Positions 36,826 through 49,661 of a DNA stretch of 64,000 nt are shown in pieces. Below the pieces are notes generated by a model that was not told the DNA's origin, searched no databases, and saw only the letters and a list, made by a program, of their open reading frames with translations. Source of the DNA: Adineta ricciae (taxonomy: Eukaryota > Rotifera > Eurotatoria > Adinetida > Adinetidae); the NCBI GenBank assembly GCA_905250025.1, contig CAJNOJ010000031.1:496001-560000 (forward strand). The letters are read 5' to 3'. The position numbers and the translations under genes are program-made. Position 1 is the stretch's first letter, and each line of letters opens with the position of its first letter.

Positions 36826-39800
36826 GATTGTTTATTGAATAAAAAAATAGATGTTACATATAGTAGAATGTGCGATGGAAGTGAGCGAAGGAAAATTTTG
36901 TCAAATGTGTATTATATGGACGGACGAAAAAGAAACATAACTGACGTAAACGGTCAACTTGCCTTGTGTATGTAACCGCACAGACAATGACGAGAAAACA
37001 CCAATGATTGTATTGGCGTCTTTTGTGTGATATCACACAATGTGCGTTTAGTTTAGAAAAGGACAACATGAACGTTTGATAGTCTACCAATCTTTTCTAT
37101 TTGATTGGTAGTGAATAGAGTTTAAAAGTTGAAGAAAGAAAAATGAAGAAAAGTGGCGTTAATCAGATTAGGGACAAAAGTGCGTGTTTAGGAATTTCAC
37201 AGAGATAGTAGAGAAGATGTTAATCTATTGTATGAACGAATCAAACTTACATGGTATGACGAGTATTGATGTAACAAGTTTGTTTGTTGGGAAAGGAATG
37301 TGTCGATGACATTCGATTGTACGAAGGAACAAAGACTGTTTGTAGAAATGCACTGTGATGTTTATTCATTATAATGTAGTGTTGAATAGAGCAAGAATAA
37401 GGGACAGACTGGTTCCCTCTCTCTCTCTCTCTTTTCGAGATAAAAACGAGTGATACATTCGAAATAACAAACAAAGTATCTTTTATCCGTTCGACTATGT
37501 ATTATTGACATTACTCGTGTCGTTAACAGATATCTAATACCTAAAAAATATCACCGATGATGTATACACATATATCAGCATCCAGGTAGAATAGTGTGCC
37601 AGAATGTAACCACAATCAATGATGAGTGGAGAACAGAAAGACTAAATAGACCATTACATCATGTTCGAATAGTACTGCTGTTCTCAAGACTTTCTCATAA
37701 TGATTTTTAATCTACCGATGGTCATTCCTTGTCTGATCTGTAAACATGAAGTGCAAGAGTATATGGAGGAGAAATAGTTGCCTTCATAGTCAGTGCGTTC
37801 GTGGAATTCGGTCGTGAAACTATCATTTATAGTTTGTCTAAATATGACTCCACGCGTCGCATTGAAGTACTTGAAAAATAAACGAATGAGATATTATACA
37901 TAATCAAATTGTATTATTCCACAATATGAACACATAAGATATTCACTGTTATGCAAAGAACGTCAGCGATATAAACTTCTTTTTTGTTCCATAGTGCAAT
38001 ATGCACGATCTGATGTATTGTGCAAATCTTGTTCCCAAAAAAAGTTATTCCTACGATTTCATTTGATTATTTATTCCATAAAGTTTCACGTCTTCGAAAA
38101 AAACTTTTCTTTCATGTGTAAAACTATTGAATAATCATTTCTTTCGATGAAAAAAAAAACGTTAAATAAATACCATAAGGATTTCAACTGATACATATCT
38201 TGTATTGATTAAACTTATTCATTTGTTTGTTTTTATCCATTGAATAATTATTTCATAGTATCTTAATTCAATGACAATCCTATTCGGATTAAAATAAATA
38301 CGATATTATTCATTTTTTTTTCGAATAGTGCAACACGGTCAGAGCGAAGAAAGAAAAAAGTGCGAGTGTTTTCATCATAACGAGCATCTTTAATTTGATC
38401 GATCACAAACTTCGTCGCTCCTCGAACTATAATCATGCCGAGATGAATGATGATTGATTATTAATTTGTGACTCACCTTTAACCATGAGAATACGCTCGA
38501 AGATCGATAACAGATGAAAGATGACATTTTCTCGCATGTTTACATTTGAAGAAAACTATCGAGTTTGATTTGATGTTGATGATAAATCAAATGGTAGGAC
38601 GTGTATTCAAATCGATCAGGAGACTCAAGGCTAACCGAACGACAACGCTTGTCAGTAGCTGAATATTTTCTTAATCTCACCATGAAGAGTACATTGTTCG
38701 AAAATGAATTATCTACACTGAAAGAAAATCCTTGAGTGTCTCTGTGCATTGGATTGTCTTCAACCAGTAAGACAAATTCTATTGAAAATCCGAAAGATTT
38801 CTTCGTCGGTAAAATTGAGAAGTCTTATGATCGACGCTTGCGACTATTTGATCACTGTCTTCTTTCTTCCGTCTAATTGTCTGTTACTCCGACAGACTTT
38901 ATGACAATGTTTATAATATGATCATACAAACACCCATCGAAACGGTACGCATTAGTCTTAAGCTTTTTGCGTCAGGATTACTGTCTGTCTCACTCTCTTT
39001 CGTTCGTTTGATTTCTCTATATTTTCGAAATCACTTGCAAACAGATATACACATACGTGAAATCAAGCGGCGACAGTTATACTATCCGTGATATTCATAC
39101 AGGTTAGTATAAAAAGCTGCTGCATGCATATAAAACTGTTTTTTGCTTTGCATGATATGTATAATTATCTCGATGATTGGAATCAAATCGATACGTTTGT
39201 TAAAGAGTGAAGATTGTTCGTTGAGAATAAGTTTTATAGTTGTAAGTGGCAAGACAAGGACGAACGAATGTTATCAATTTATCATAGAATATATATATAA
39301 ATTATGTTTTAAATTATATAACAATGAGTTTAGTAGTGATTCTGTATCTATTGTTCATTTAAACACATTTTTTATATGATAGTTCATATGTCTTGACAGT
39401 TTGATCATACACATATATTTGAAAACTTCATCGATATCATTTTTTTTTGTTCAATGCAATTCGATTACTTCATAAAAGTGTCAGATTGCTAAGAAAAACG
39501 AGGCCAATTCTCTCATTCTAAACTTTCAGTTCTGTTCATAATCAATATTTACCCAGATATTCACGTATTGTCTCTCTGACTAAGTTACAACCGACCTTGA
39601 ATGTTAAATGGCGCATTAACAATGCATATTAACTTTCTTAAAGATATTCTTGTCTAATGATCCATAAAAGGATGTAGCAATAAAATTCGAAGGTAAATTC
39701 AAACAGCTGCTACTTATGTTCAGAAATTTCTTTTTTTTTGCTCTCTTGAAAATTTTTTTAATTCAAAAGTGGCCTTTTTCTTTCTTCTTATATAATTTAT

Positions 39801-40513
39801 AAATCTTTGACCTCAGCTGATTTTCGTCTCTCTTCACTTTCATTGTGCAAGGTCTGCAAGAGCATATATAATTATTTGCCATGGTCTTTCTCTTTTTTCT
39901 TCTGACAATTTTAATATTTATACGTACATTCGACAGGTTTTTTTTAATAAAAAAATTGCCTGTTTTGTTTTCGTCATTTCAATCTTTAATCAATAAGTCC
40001 AATACTCGTCCCTCTTTCTTCTACATCGACTCAGCATGAGGTTATCGAACGGAAATCGTCAAATAGTAAATGTCTGCACGAATGAATGAAAAAAACGAGT
40101 TCGATCTCACACTTATGATGTCCCGAAAGAAGAACTGTTTCTCAGCCAAGTAAACAGAAAGTTTGCTTTCTATCCTTTTACTGATGCTGCTGCTACTTAT
40201 GTATAAAATTCGTCTCTTTTGCTTCCATGTTTCGAATGAATCATTTATTCACTTTGCATCCACATACAAAAAAAACTGCAGGTGAAGAGAACAAAAAAAT
40301 TACAATTCTCTAACGAACAAAAGAGAGAAAAGATGGATTTTTGACAAATAACAATGATAGCCATGTAACCAATATGAATTCTCTTTTCTCTCTCTCTCTC
40401 TTCTCGTCCCTTTCTCCTCTTATTTGTTCTCTATTATATTCACATNGTTCGCACAACAATCAATTAAACTTTGAGATATAAACACACACTTCCTCTTTTT
40501 CTTATCTATTCAG
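36826..40513. other. 3.7-kb non-coding region between divergent genes
   Basis: Upstream of both the PB1-like gene (-) and the intermediate-filament gene (+). Contains many A/T homopolymers, CT-rich tracts (37421-37432, 40385-40430) and one ambiguous base N at 40446. The missing 5' exons of the filament gene should lie here. A tentative first exon is 40036-40065 (MRLSNGNRQI, followed by gtaaat, correct phase). Confidence 0.5.
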
Positions 40514-41812
40514 AATGGCATTTATCCTTTAAAGCAACGTCTTAATCAAACATTCAAAGAAAGCGATTCATCCAAGTACGAAACCGAACGAATCGAACGG
40601 CAATTATCATCCATTGATGGAGATATTCTTATGTATAAACGTCGTCTTGCCCATCAAGAAGATGAACATACCCAATGGAAGCAATTAATCACCCATATTC
40701 AACGCTTGTTATTACAAGCGAAAAACGAAACACAGAATGAAACTATCACGCGCACGTCGTGTGAGAAAGCGACCCAACAACTACGTTCCGATATAAATAA
40801 ATTACGTGAACAACAGCAATCGAAACTAAAAGATCTCAAACAGTCCGCCTTGTTATTAGCACCAAGTTCAACAAATGATCGTGCACATATCTTCAAATCC
40901 GAATTGTCAAGTGCGATTAGGAAGATTCGACAAGACTTTGAACGACAAAATGATTCTCAACGTAATGAACTGTACGGGCAATTTACACGTGCATATGAAG
41001 ATATTGCACGAGACTATCCCGAGCTTGGTCATTTGTTTTTGAACGAACGTGAACAGGAACGTACGAAACAAGAAGAAGATCGTACACGTGCAGATATTCA
41101 ACGTGTTAAAACAGAAACGAATATGTTGAAACAGAAAGCTGCCGAACTGAAACTGCGTACACGTGAATTACAAATCAATCTGGAAATGAGCATTGAAGAA
41201 AACGCCCGTTTCGAACAACTACAACAAAACGAAATCGATCAATTAAAATCTAAACAGGAAAGAATAGCAAGGGATTACGACGATGTCATTACTAAACAAA
41301 CATCATTAGAAAAAGAAATAGAAACCTATAGAAATTTATTAGAAGGTACAATGAAATCAGTTGTTGATACAATCACAGAAGAATATAACACGACAACAGC
41401 GAATCAAACCACAACGACGACAACAACAACAACAACAACAAATCAACAGCAAACACAACAACAGCAATCGCAACAACAACCGATAAGAAACGGTTTGTCA
41501 AGTCGTTCATCACGTTCATCGAGTGCTGATCGTTATTCATCAACACCGTACTATCCATCGTCCAGACTCAACGGTCATACAAATGCATATTCTCGTTTCA
41601 TGGGATACAAACAAAATGGTGTCGATTCAACGAATACTTCACCAGCAGTCGATATTCCAGCGACAATCACAGAAAATGGCCTATCGACAAGTAAAAGTGT
41701 CGATGATCTAAGTGCGAAAAATGGTGTCAATCCTTCTGAAGTCAATGGAACAACAAATGGTTCATCTTCACCAAGTCGTCCTCCAACTATTCTTCAAACT
41801 CGACGAAGTTAA
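40514..41812 (+). CDS. Cytoplasmic intermediate-filament protein, 5' exon(s) unresolved
   Basis: An exon opening after ttctattcag at 40513 encodes 432 residues ending in QTRRS. It carries most of an alpha-helical rod. ERIERQLSSIDGDIL lies near the coil 1 linker. HIFKSELSSAIRKIRQDFER matches the invertebrate coil 2 signature FxxELxxAIRxIRxxF/Y. SLEKEIETYRNLLEGT is the helix-termination motif (consensus LDxEIATYRKLLEGE). The rod is followed by a Thr/Gln repeat tract and a Ser-rich tail. There is no lamin Ig-like tail and no CaaX box, so it is a cytoplasmic filament protein. Coil 1A and the head must be upstream; I could not find them. Rotifers build an intrasyncytial lamina from filament proteins, a plausible role here. 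Confidence 0.88.
   Translation, partial: NGIYPLKQRLNQTFKESDSSKYETERIERQLSSIDGDILMYKRRLAHQEDEHTQWKQLITHIQRLLLQAKNETQNETITRTSCEKATQQLRSDINKLREQQQSKLKDLKQSALLLAPSSTNDRAHIFKSELSSAIRKIRQDFERQNDSQRNELYGQFTRAYEDIARDYPELGHLFLNEREQERTKQEEDRTRADIQRVKTETNMLKQKAAELKLRTRELQINLEMSIEENARFEQLQQNEIDQLKSKQERIARDYDDVITKQTSLEKEIETYRNLLEGTMKSVVDTITEEYNTTTANQTTTTTTTTTTTNQQQTQQQQSQQQPIRNGLSSRSSRSSSADRYSSTPYYPSSRLNGHTNAYSRFMGYKQNGVDSTNTSPAVDIPATITENGLSTSKSVDDLSAKNGVNPSEVNGTTNGSSSPSRPPTILQTRRS
41410..41470 (+). repeat. (ACA/CAA)n trinucleotide tract coding poly-Thr/Gln
   Basis: Nearly pure aca and caa units inside the filament tail exon encode Thr then Gln runs. Slippage-prone, so length variation between copies is likely. 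Confidence 0.85.
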
Positions 41813-43106
41813 TACTCATTTGAAAAAAATCCCATCTTTCTTCTTCTTTCTTTAATTTCGAATGTTATTATTCTTATTATTCTTTTTATCTATATTCTCT
41901 TGGATTTCATATGTAAAGAGATGACGTTTTCGTTTTTTTTTCATATGAGAGATGAACATTAAAAAAAAAGAACAAGAAAAAGAATATTTGTTCACACAAG
42001 CGCAGAGGAAGAACAACTTGTACACACTCGATATACAATCTCCACATGTTTACTTAGGTTTTTTTCACGAAATGTTTCATCTAAAGGAATAACATACTTA
42101 GCGAAACTTAAAAGTGTATTGTGAACGATGTCAACATCGGAATACAAAAGAATCTGATGTTATTATTAGAAAATACGTGATTGCTTTTCATATAAAGCAT
42201 ATCATCGACTTGCTTTGAATAGAAAAACAAGGATAGCATTTCTTTGCGTATAATTAAACGAATACTTAGAACATTGATCGAATAGGGTTTCGATTTCCAT
42301 GTACTTTCCTATTAGAATAACAGCAGGTGATCGGGTTGATTTAACACAAATCGTATTCGTTCTTTCCTCGCCATGCAAATCTTCATTTTCAATCAAATGT
42401 CATTAGAAATGACAAGTATTTGATGTACGAAATCGAATGTTTAAAAGCGAACTATTCTTTTCTTGACTTGTATAATCCAAATGTAGTTCGAATTGATTGA
42501 ATCATTGTGTCAATAAAATTTTATCGGATTAGTTCATTTCATTTTTGATCAATGAATAACACTTTCTACATTTGTATGTCAAGTATGTCTATAGACATCG
42601 GAACATAGCCGAGTTGTATCTAGTAGTTATTTGATATTTGTTCAATGTTCGCAAGTAGACAGACGCAAAGTGTTATTCGCATCTTTTGCTATCAAATGAA
42701 CTTTGCGTAATGTTCTAATTGAATTTGAGCATATTTCAACAAAGTAAAACATTTCAATGAGGAGAAAATTCTTCTTTTCTCTTTCGTTTACCTTCATCCC
42801 GGTAGATCGGTCACCCTTTCTCCTTCTCTCTCTCTCTTTTCGTTCGATAGCATAAGAGAACACAAATACATTCGGTCACCCATCGATCGAAAAGTGTATT
42901 ATCGTTGACCGTAGTGTTCATACATTTTCAATCCTTGTCATATTAAAGAAAACATCATCTACAAGTGACCTTGACAAACGACAAGATCACTCGTCTTAAA
43001 CTTCCTTCTAATCAAGTATAATCATCATGGACGAATATAATTCGTATGTATACGAACAGTCGATTTAATCAGCAGCAAGAATCTTATCTTATTTCATTTA
43101 GTTGAA
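41813..43106. other. 1.3-kb intergenic stretch
   Basis: 3' flank of the filament gene and 5' flank of the small lipid-anchored protein. A stop-free minus-strand run at 42202-42396 reads fairly like protein (EERTNTICVKSTRSPAVILI) but has no start codon or splice partner. Confidence 0.5.
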
Positions 43107-43418
43107 ATGGGCACATGTTATAGTAAACGTTCCGCATGTTATAATTTAAAAGGATATCCACACACAATAACCAAACCCGAAATCTACGAAGTCAATCCGC
43201 CTGAAACGCCGGCAACATTACGACGTTTTAGCAGTTTACGACATAGTGTTAAATCGTTTACATCATTGGCACATCAGCGACGAAGTCTACGTTATAAGCC
43301 TATAACAGTCGTCATGAGTCCGACTAAGCATGCAACTGTTAGCGGTGGACATAGTCACTCAAGAAAGAAACATCGCTGCATTATTCATTATAATCAAACG
43401 AAAGAAGCACTTGTTTGA
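43107..43418 (+). CDS. Small basic protein with N-terminal myristoyl/palmitoyl motif
   Basis: Single-exon ORF of 103 residues starting MGTCYSKRSACYN. Gly2 with Ser/Cys context fits N-myristoylation (MGxxxS), and Cys4 and Cys9 fit palmitoylation, so it should attach to membranes. The rest is basic and Ser/Arg-rich (LRRFSSLRHSVKSF, QRRSLRYKP, HSHSRKKHRC) with several RxxS sites that kinases could use. It has no recognisable domain. A polypyrimidine-atttag acceptor ends 5 nt before the ATG, as expected if the mRNA receives a spliced leader. Homologues are unknown to me. Confidence 0.65.
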   Translation: MGTCYSKRSACYNLKGYPHTITKPEIYEVNPPETPATLRRFSSLRHSVKSFTSLAHQRRSLRYKPITVVMSPTKHATVSGGHSHSRKKHRCIIHYNQTKEALV

Positions 43419-43970
43419 TGAAGACAAAACACCTGCACGTTAATCTTCCGGTTCGTTGGCATATTTTCGAGCATTGCCATGTTTGTTCACATCATCTTAT
43501 TGTTGTTGTTATTGTTTGTATCATCACTTGAAAGAATATAAGAAGATCTACTTATTGAGAGAAAGAAAACATCTCATCAACTGTTTTATTGTTTGTACTT
43601 GAATTCGCATGAGGAGGAAGAAAATTGAACAGGACAAATCTGTTAGAAAACAAAAGCTTATCGAAAAAAAAAACTGATTAAAATAATTGAAAAGAAAAAA
43701 AGACGAACACATCATTTTTGTAAAGCGAGAAAATGAAGAAAAGATGATAAATGCCTTCTCAATCAATGGTTGACAATGTCAAAAACTTAACGCCGGTAGC
43801 CTGAGAGAATAAATAAAGGATGAAAAAATAATAAAACTGATCTCCTCGTCAGAAAACACGTTCGAGGAGGTTTATATTATTCTAATCCTTTGAAGCAAAA
43901 TTCAAAAAGAAGACAAGCTCTTCTTTCATGTGTATCAAAGGAATGCTAATGAAGATCAGATAATTTCATT
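43419..43970. other. Convergent intergenic stretch
   Basis: 3' flanks of the small protein and of the RhoGAP-START gene. A-rich; no gene seen. Confidence 0.6.
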
Positions 43971-46900
43971 TTAGACTTTCACTATCTTTGAATTTGTGAA
44001 TGTATCTCGTAATGATAGAAGATTATTTGCTAATAGATAACCAAAAACATTTTCATACCATTGCGACGATCGTCCACTAGAAAAGAAAAACACGAAAATG
44101 ATCGGTCGAACTTCGTCAATTTCATTACCTAAAATCAACACATGCTACTTGAGTAACTGTTGTATGTCCAGGTTGTGTTGCTGATGGTGTAATGTAATAA
44201 TGCATGTCTTTTGTTATACCAATACTACCTGGTAAGAAGTGATTTTGTAAATGGTCAATAGACACCGCACCGATCAGCATTGCAGTTGTATCTGAGAGCG
44301 AACGTGAAGTGATTTTCTTTGAAAAACTGTGCAAGAAATAATCGCGAATTTTGAAAATGAAAAAAAAAGGAGTTTTTCGTTACCGAAATTCACAAAATGA
44401 TCGAACGGGTACAAGATCAAGGAAATTAAGTACATATTGCACAATTTCTTTATCATCATCGATTTTCTCCACTGTTCGACTTTCAGCAAAATGGTTGTCC
44501 CACAAATATCTTTCATGTTGAATTCTTTGACACACTTGTTTCACATTGCTATTGGGAATATCGATCGAGCATTTCCATGTGGGTAAAGTTATCTCATCTT
44601 TATCACAATTTGTTAGTGTTGGTTTATGTATGGATAAATCCACGCCATTCAGATTGGTTTGAACATGTTTGAATTTTGTATTGGATAAGCGCTGAAAGAG
44701 ATCAACACGAAATCGATCGAATTTTGAAGTCAAAAACTGTGTGTTTACTTGAAGAAATTGTTCACTGTCTTTTGTAATATATTTTTTCATATGAAATTCG
44801 CCGTTGCATGCGCTGCGAACAAGATCATCGAGATGTTTGGTTTTTCTTAATGTGGGCAATTTAAGTTCGTCAGAAAGCGAACTAGGAACCTAGAGATACA
44901 CATATGTAATTAATAGAGAATCATTAGATAGAGAAAAGATCTTACTCGGCAAAGTAAATCAACGTTAAGTATCATTGTCATTAGGCATAGTTCAAGTGTT
45001 AAACGTTCACTTTCTTGTTGTATTGCATCTAATTTATCTTTCTTCCATTTCCACCAAAGAACTTTTGATGATGTATTATGCATATCATGATAAGATTGAA
45101 AAACAGATGGGACAAATATACGTGCTAAACTACGGCAAGTTATCTGAGAAAGACAAAGAAAGCAAGATAAGCATAGATCGATCAGATGATAAATGAGTCG
45201 ATTTCGTACCTGACTATTACCAGATCGGATAGAAACATCAAGTAGAAATCGAAGGATGGTTTCCAATACATCACGAGTCTCATCCGGTAATAATAGAAAA
45301 GCGTAACGTATGGCTAATAATTGTTCTTCTTGTGTTGCACCTAGACGAAAAGGAAGATTTGATTTTGAATTTCATGGATATTCGATTAACTTAATTTACA
45401 TTTTATTAAATCACATAGTAGACGTGTTATTGATGGTGGTATAAGACATTCAGGTAATTCGCGAAAATACTGTCGAATGACATCAGCAACAACAAATGGT
45501 TGATATTCGTCAAATTTAATTGCTTCTAATGATGATTCACTGTGAAGATCATCGATGGCCTCGATTTGCGAACGTAAACGGTCAATTTTAGATTTGACAC
45601 CTGGCTTACGAAATAATCCTTCACATTTACCAGCGTTCATACGGACATATTGTAGTGCATTTGTAATCGCCACAGGAAGAATTTGGCCTGTGGTTTGTTG
45701 ATATATACGAAGAGGAACACCAAACACACGTTTGCCTTTCCATGTTGTTGGTTTGGGCAGTTTATTCAATTTGGCTAAAGTTCTAATCAATTCGAGAGAT
45801 GATGCATATTTCTCATCGAAAAAAGATGAAACTCACATCGTATCATGGTTATGCATACTATCATGGGTACAATTTTGTTGGGTTAATTTCAATAGTTTTG
45901 ACAAGGCTATATGAAAAAGAAAAGAGGAAGTTGATCAGTGAATGCATTGATAAATTCCGGATAAATAGAACAATGTGAATTTATGATATTAACCTGCTTC
46001 TCTTAAACGATTTATGTCGTTTGATAACAGAAGATGAATATTAATTTCGTTTGTATTTGTTCGCATTGTTATTACTTCGTTTGATTGAGGATTTGTCTGA
46101 TCAGTTTCGTCTCTAAAATAATATATATACATATATACTTCGATAATATACATTCATGATGACATATCGATATTCAACGAAACCAACAGGTTCACTGGAT
46201 GGATTAACATCGATTATGTGCATGTGTAGGGAGTGTGCGTGAGCGAACGATAGGGCGTATATAGTGTATAACGTTGTATGAGTCTCGAGGCTCGAAATTG
46301 ATTTATGTATGGATAGGAAAGAAGGGACATGGGGGAGAGAGAGAGAGGAAAAGAATGAGAGAGTAACTAACGATGAATAGTTTTGTGTGTGTATTCTTTA
46401 TTAATGTATGTGAGAAAAAAGAGAAGATGAACATTGATCGATAACCTTCCTTTTGTTAGTTGTTCTATGATACATTTTCTTCGATATTTACTTCAATTTC
46501 AATTGAAAATTCAAATTTCTTTTAAAGAAAATCTATTTAATACATACGTTGACCTTGTTCATTACAGGATATACGCAGAATAGAAAGAGAAACCTCTAGA
46601 TTGCTGAGAGATATCTACATATAGGTACGCGAGAAAAATGATATGTAGGTAGTCACATCTTTTGAAAAAAAATCTGTCGAAGGTTAATTTAACAAAGAAG
46701 AACAAATAAAGCGAAGGGTAAAAAAAAGAAACTTTTCCTCAGCTCAAAAAAATCTGCACAGTCCTAATAGATAGAACAGAATTATATCACTCCCTCCAGT
46801 TATATTACTATGATGATAGTGTTCATGAATGTCGAGCAAAGAGAGAAAGCGAGTGCAAGAGGAGAAAATTTGTTCCATCTTGCTATGTGGATTGACGACA

Positions 46901-49661
46901 GATCATTATGATGCAACTATTGCGTCCGCATGCCCGATCGACGTCATCAGCACTGAGGAGAAAAAACATAGAGAGCCACTAATCGATCTATACATACATA
47001 TGTATATATATATATATATGGGCACACATACACGCGTTGTATTTTATCAGACTGTATCGATTTACGTTATTGTCTGAGGCATATCACCTTCGAATTCGTC
47101 GTTTATCGATCTGCACGACAGTAACAATAGAAGAAAAGATTAGATTGATTGGTATGCAAAAAAAGAAAATGCATACATAATAGTTATACAACTGATTTCG
47201 AACGATTGTTCAATAAATATAAATTTTTTATTATAGATGTGTGTGTTTTTTCCTCTTCTTTCCATTACCGTCATCGATATCGTTCAATACGCATAAAAAA
47301 TTCGAATAGGTTCAATGAAAACTGTCTGTTGCTTTTTTCTCACATAGATTCTATTAAATTTATGTAATAATATGTGTGATTGAACTCATTTATTGTCGAT
47401 TAAAAAGAACGAGGGAAAGTCGAACATTGTCATAACACAGAACATTTCGATTTGTATCAAAATATCGAAGAAACAAGAATTCTTGTGAAAGATAGTTGTA
47501 CAAATTGTCACAAGGACGTGTAGGCTAATGTGATCGAAGTTTAAGTCAACAGTACAGTTCAGATATCTCAATGATCGATGAACTGTTTCAATCAATAAAA
47601 CGAAAGAAAATAGAAAACTTAGAGGTATTCGATCAAAATTTTTTCAAGATCTTTAGCCTTCAGTTTCGAGTACCTTCTTCTAATCAATAGTCAGTTAAGG
47701 ATTTACCTGTTGATAGTACAACACTCATCGGTGGTGTTATTTATCGAGAATTTACTTGCTGAACAATCGCTACCAGTGTGATTAGAACTTTTTCTTCAGT
47801 TTAACAAATAAACTAATATTTATTTAACAGATGGTAGTTTACTTTGTTTGAATAAGATGTTTTTATATGAACAATGAGTGTATAGGATCAAGTAGCATAA
47901 ATATATATATACTTTTTTCTCCCTCCCTCTCCCTCTCTTGTGTATTTTCTCGATTCATCGACAATACAGAAATGGCTAAGTAGTATCTAAATATTGCTGA
48001 GAAACAACGAAAGTAATAATCAACTAGTGTGATTAGACTATGAGATTCTCTCGAGAAATTTATTGAGTAAAGCATGCAAATCATTCGGTGTACGCAGACA
48101 ATGTTAGTTTCATCTTTAGACTAAACTCCATCGACTCGTTCAGAAGAGTGAAAAGAACTAGCAAATGTTTGGAAACACTCATCTCTCTATCGCTCAACAC
48201 ACACGCGCGTGATATTACCAGGATAACAATTGAGTTAGACAGATAAGAGAAGAAAAATGATAAATCGATGAAAACCTACCGATCATCAATTTGTGGACTA
48301 GCAGCAAGGCCAGAATCATCACTTGGATAGATCGTTGTTTGTTGAATAAGATTTTTTAAATCATCTAATTTCGAGATGGTGCTTCCTTGATCATTATCAT
48401 CTAATAACGCTTGAGTGCTCGTTGAATCTCGTCGATAGTTGTGCTCCGCCGAAGGATTTATTGACGGACCATTTCCATTTTCCATTTCAAGACGTGACAA
48501 AATTAGATCAATATCATTATTGAAACGAACTAATTCTTTAAGTACATTATCTTCATCAGCATACAAATTAAATCTTGAACTATCTGTTGACATATTATCA
48601 TAAAGACTACGTTGCTTGCGACGCCCTTTTCTACTTGATTCGTTAGAATGATGACCATGGAGAAATGTCCGTGGCGTAGCACCTGCTCGTCCAAGTAGAG
48701 AATTTGTCGATGTTGATGACGAACGTTTCGTTGAAGATGATGATGAGCGTTGATGCGGTGCTTTATTACAAACATCATTGTAGTATTCATTCAAGACTTG
48801 AGCTTTGTCAATTAATCGTCGAAGTAGACTTTGAGTGGAATAAGCAGATAGATTTGTTGTTCCAGATGAAAAGTCTCGCGAAGTAAAACTTTTCGGTGTT
48901 GCTGTTTGCAAGTCATCATCTTGTTGACGATCGATATCGATAGACATTGATTGATCATTGGTTGTAATCGGTTTCTGGTACGACTTTTGCCGGCTTTGAG
49001 CATCATCGGTGATGGATGATGCGACTTCGATATCGGTAAACGAATACGAATCTAGACCATTATTTAAACCGCCAATACCGTGTGGTATAGATGTTAAACG
49101 TGTAGTGATATTGTCGTATCGATTAAGCAATGGATTCGACTGTGAATTACGTATGGGTCGGTGTGTGTACGGATTGCGAAAAAGCTCATTTCCATGTTGA
49201 CATGATGATGGAGGACTTAGTGTTGAAGATTGATCGTCATTCTCATTGAATAAGGTCTCATTTTCAAGTCGAATTTGACCTTTTGACATGCCTGTACGTG
49301 ACGCGGCAGCAGCCACTGCTGCCAACTGTTGTTTACGAGCGGTGCTTTGTCTTTTTTGCGCTAAATTATAAAAAATAGTAGAAAATGAGTTTTGATTTTG
49401 ATTTTCTTTCTCTTTTATACCTTTAAAACATCGAATTCGTTCGAAAAATCCCGTGTGTACATCGGGTTTTGCATCTTCTGTATTCGTCGCTGCTTGTATC
49501 GAATGATCCACATGAAATGTTTTTTTATAAGCGCGAGAACACGTACAACACGATAATAAAAACGAATTGGTTTTATGTTTATTATTGATCATAGCCGGTG
49601 ACGTCGAATGTGTATATGGAATCGAACGTAACAAGTCTTTATTTACAGTATTCGATGCCAT
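43971..49661 (-). CDS. DLC1: DLC-family RhoGAP-START protein
   Basis: Rho GTPase-activating protein with a lipid-binding START domain, like DLC1/STARD8/STARD13. The exon starting at ATG 49661 encodes a long disordered Ser-rich N-terminus (RSSSSSTKRSSSTSTN) with no SAM domain visible. After a 2.17-kb intron (46114-48279) short exons lead to the RhoGAP domain: KRVFGVPLRIYQQTTGQILP, the arginine finger in GLFRKPGVKSKIDRLR, VVADVIRQYFRELPECL, LLPDETRDVLETILRFL, then SLARIFVPSVF. The START domain follows: ERYLWDNHFAESRTVEKI, VQYVLNFLDLVPVRSF, AMLIGAVSIDHLQ, and SGRSSQWYENVFGYLLA near the C-terminus (stop 43971-43973). The family turns off RhoA at focal adhesions. The intron 49361-49420 (60 nt) has no in-frame stop. 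Confidence 0.93.
46114..48279 (-). other. 2.2-kb intron of the RhoGAP-START gene
   Basis: Bounded by GATCG|gtaggt (donor) and attttag|AGACG (acceptor). About 40 times longer than typical introns here. Contains TA-rich repeats (near 46121 and 47000-47020), CA/CG-rich and GA-rich runs. No exon recognised inside; it could hold an alternative promoter or enhancer. Confidence 0.75.
47000..47020. repeat. (TA)n microsatellite
   Basis: Alternating at/ta units within the long RhoGAP intron. Confidence 0.8.

Noticed and set aside
38540..38749. 69-codon minus-strand ORF beginning MHRDTQGF
   Set aside because: Begins with ATG but isolated, no domain and no neighbouring exons identified.
36826..40513. 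Search for a transposon or retroelement in the long gap
   Set aside because: No reverse transcriptase, transposase, long terminal repeats or terminal inverted repeats recognised.
42202..42396. Stop-free minus-strand run of 64 codons with protein-like composition
   Set aside because: Preceded directly by an in-frame stop, no ATG or acceptor at its start, no recognisable domain.
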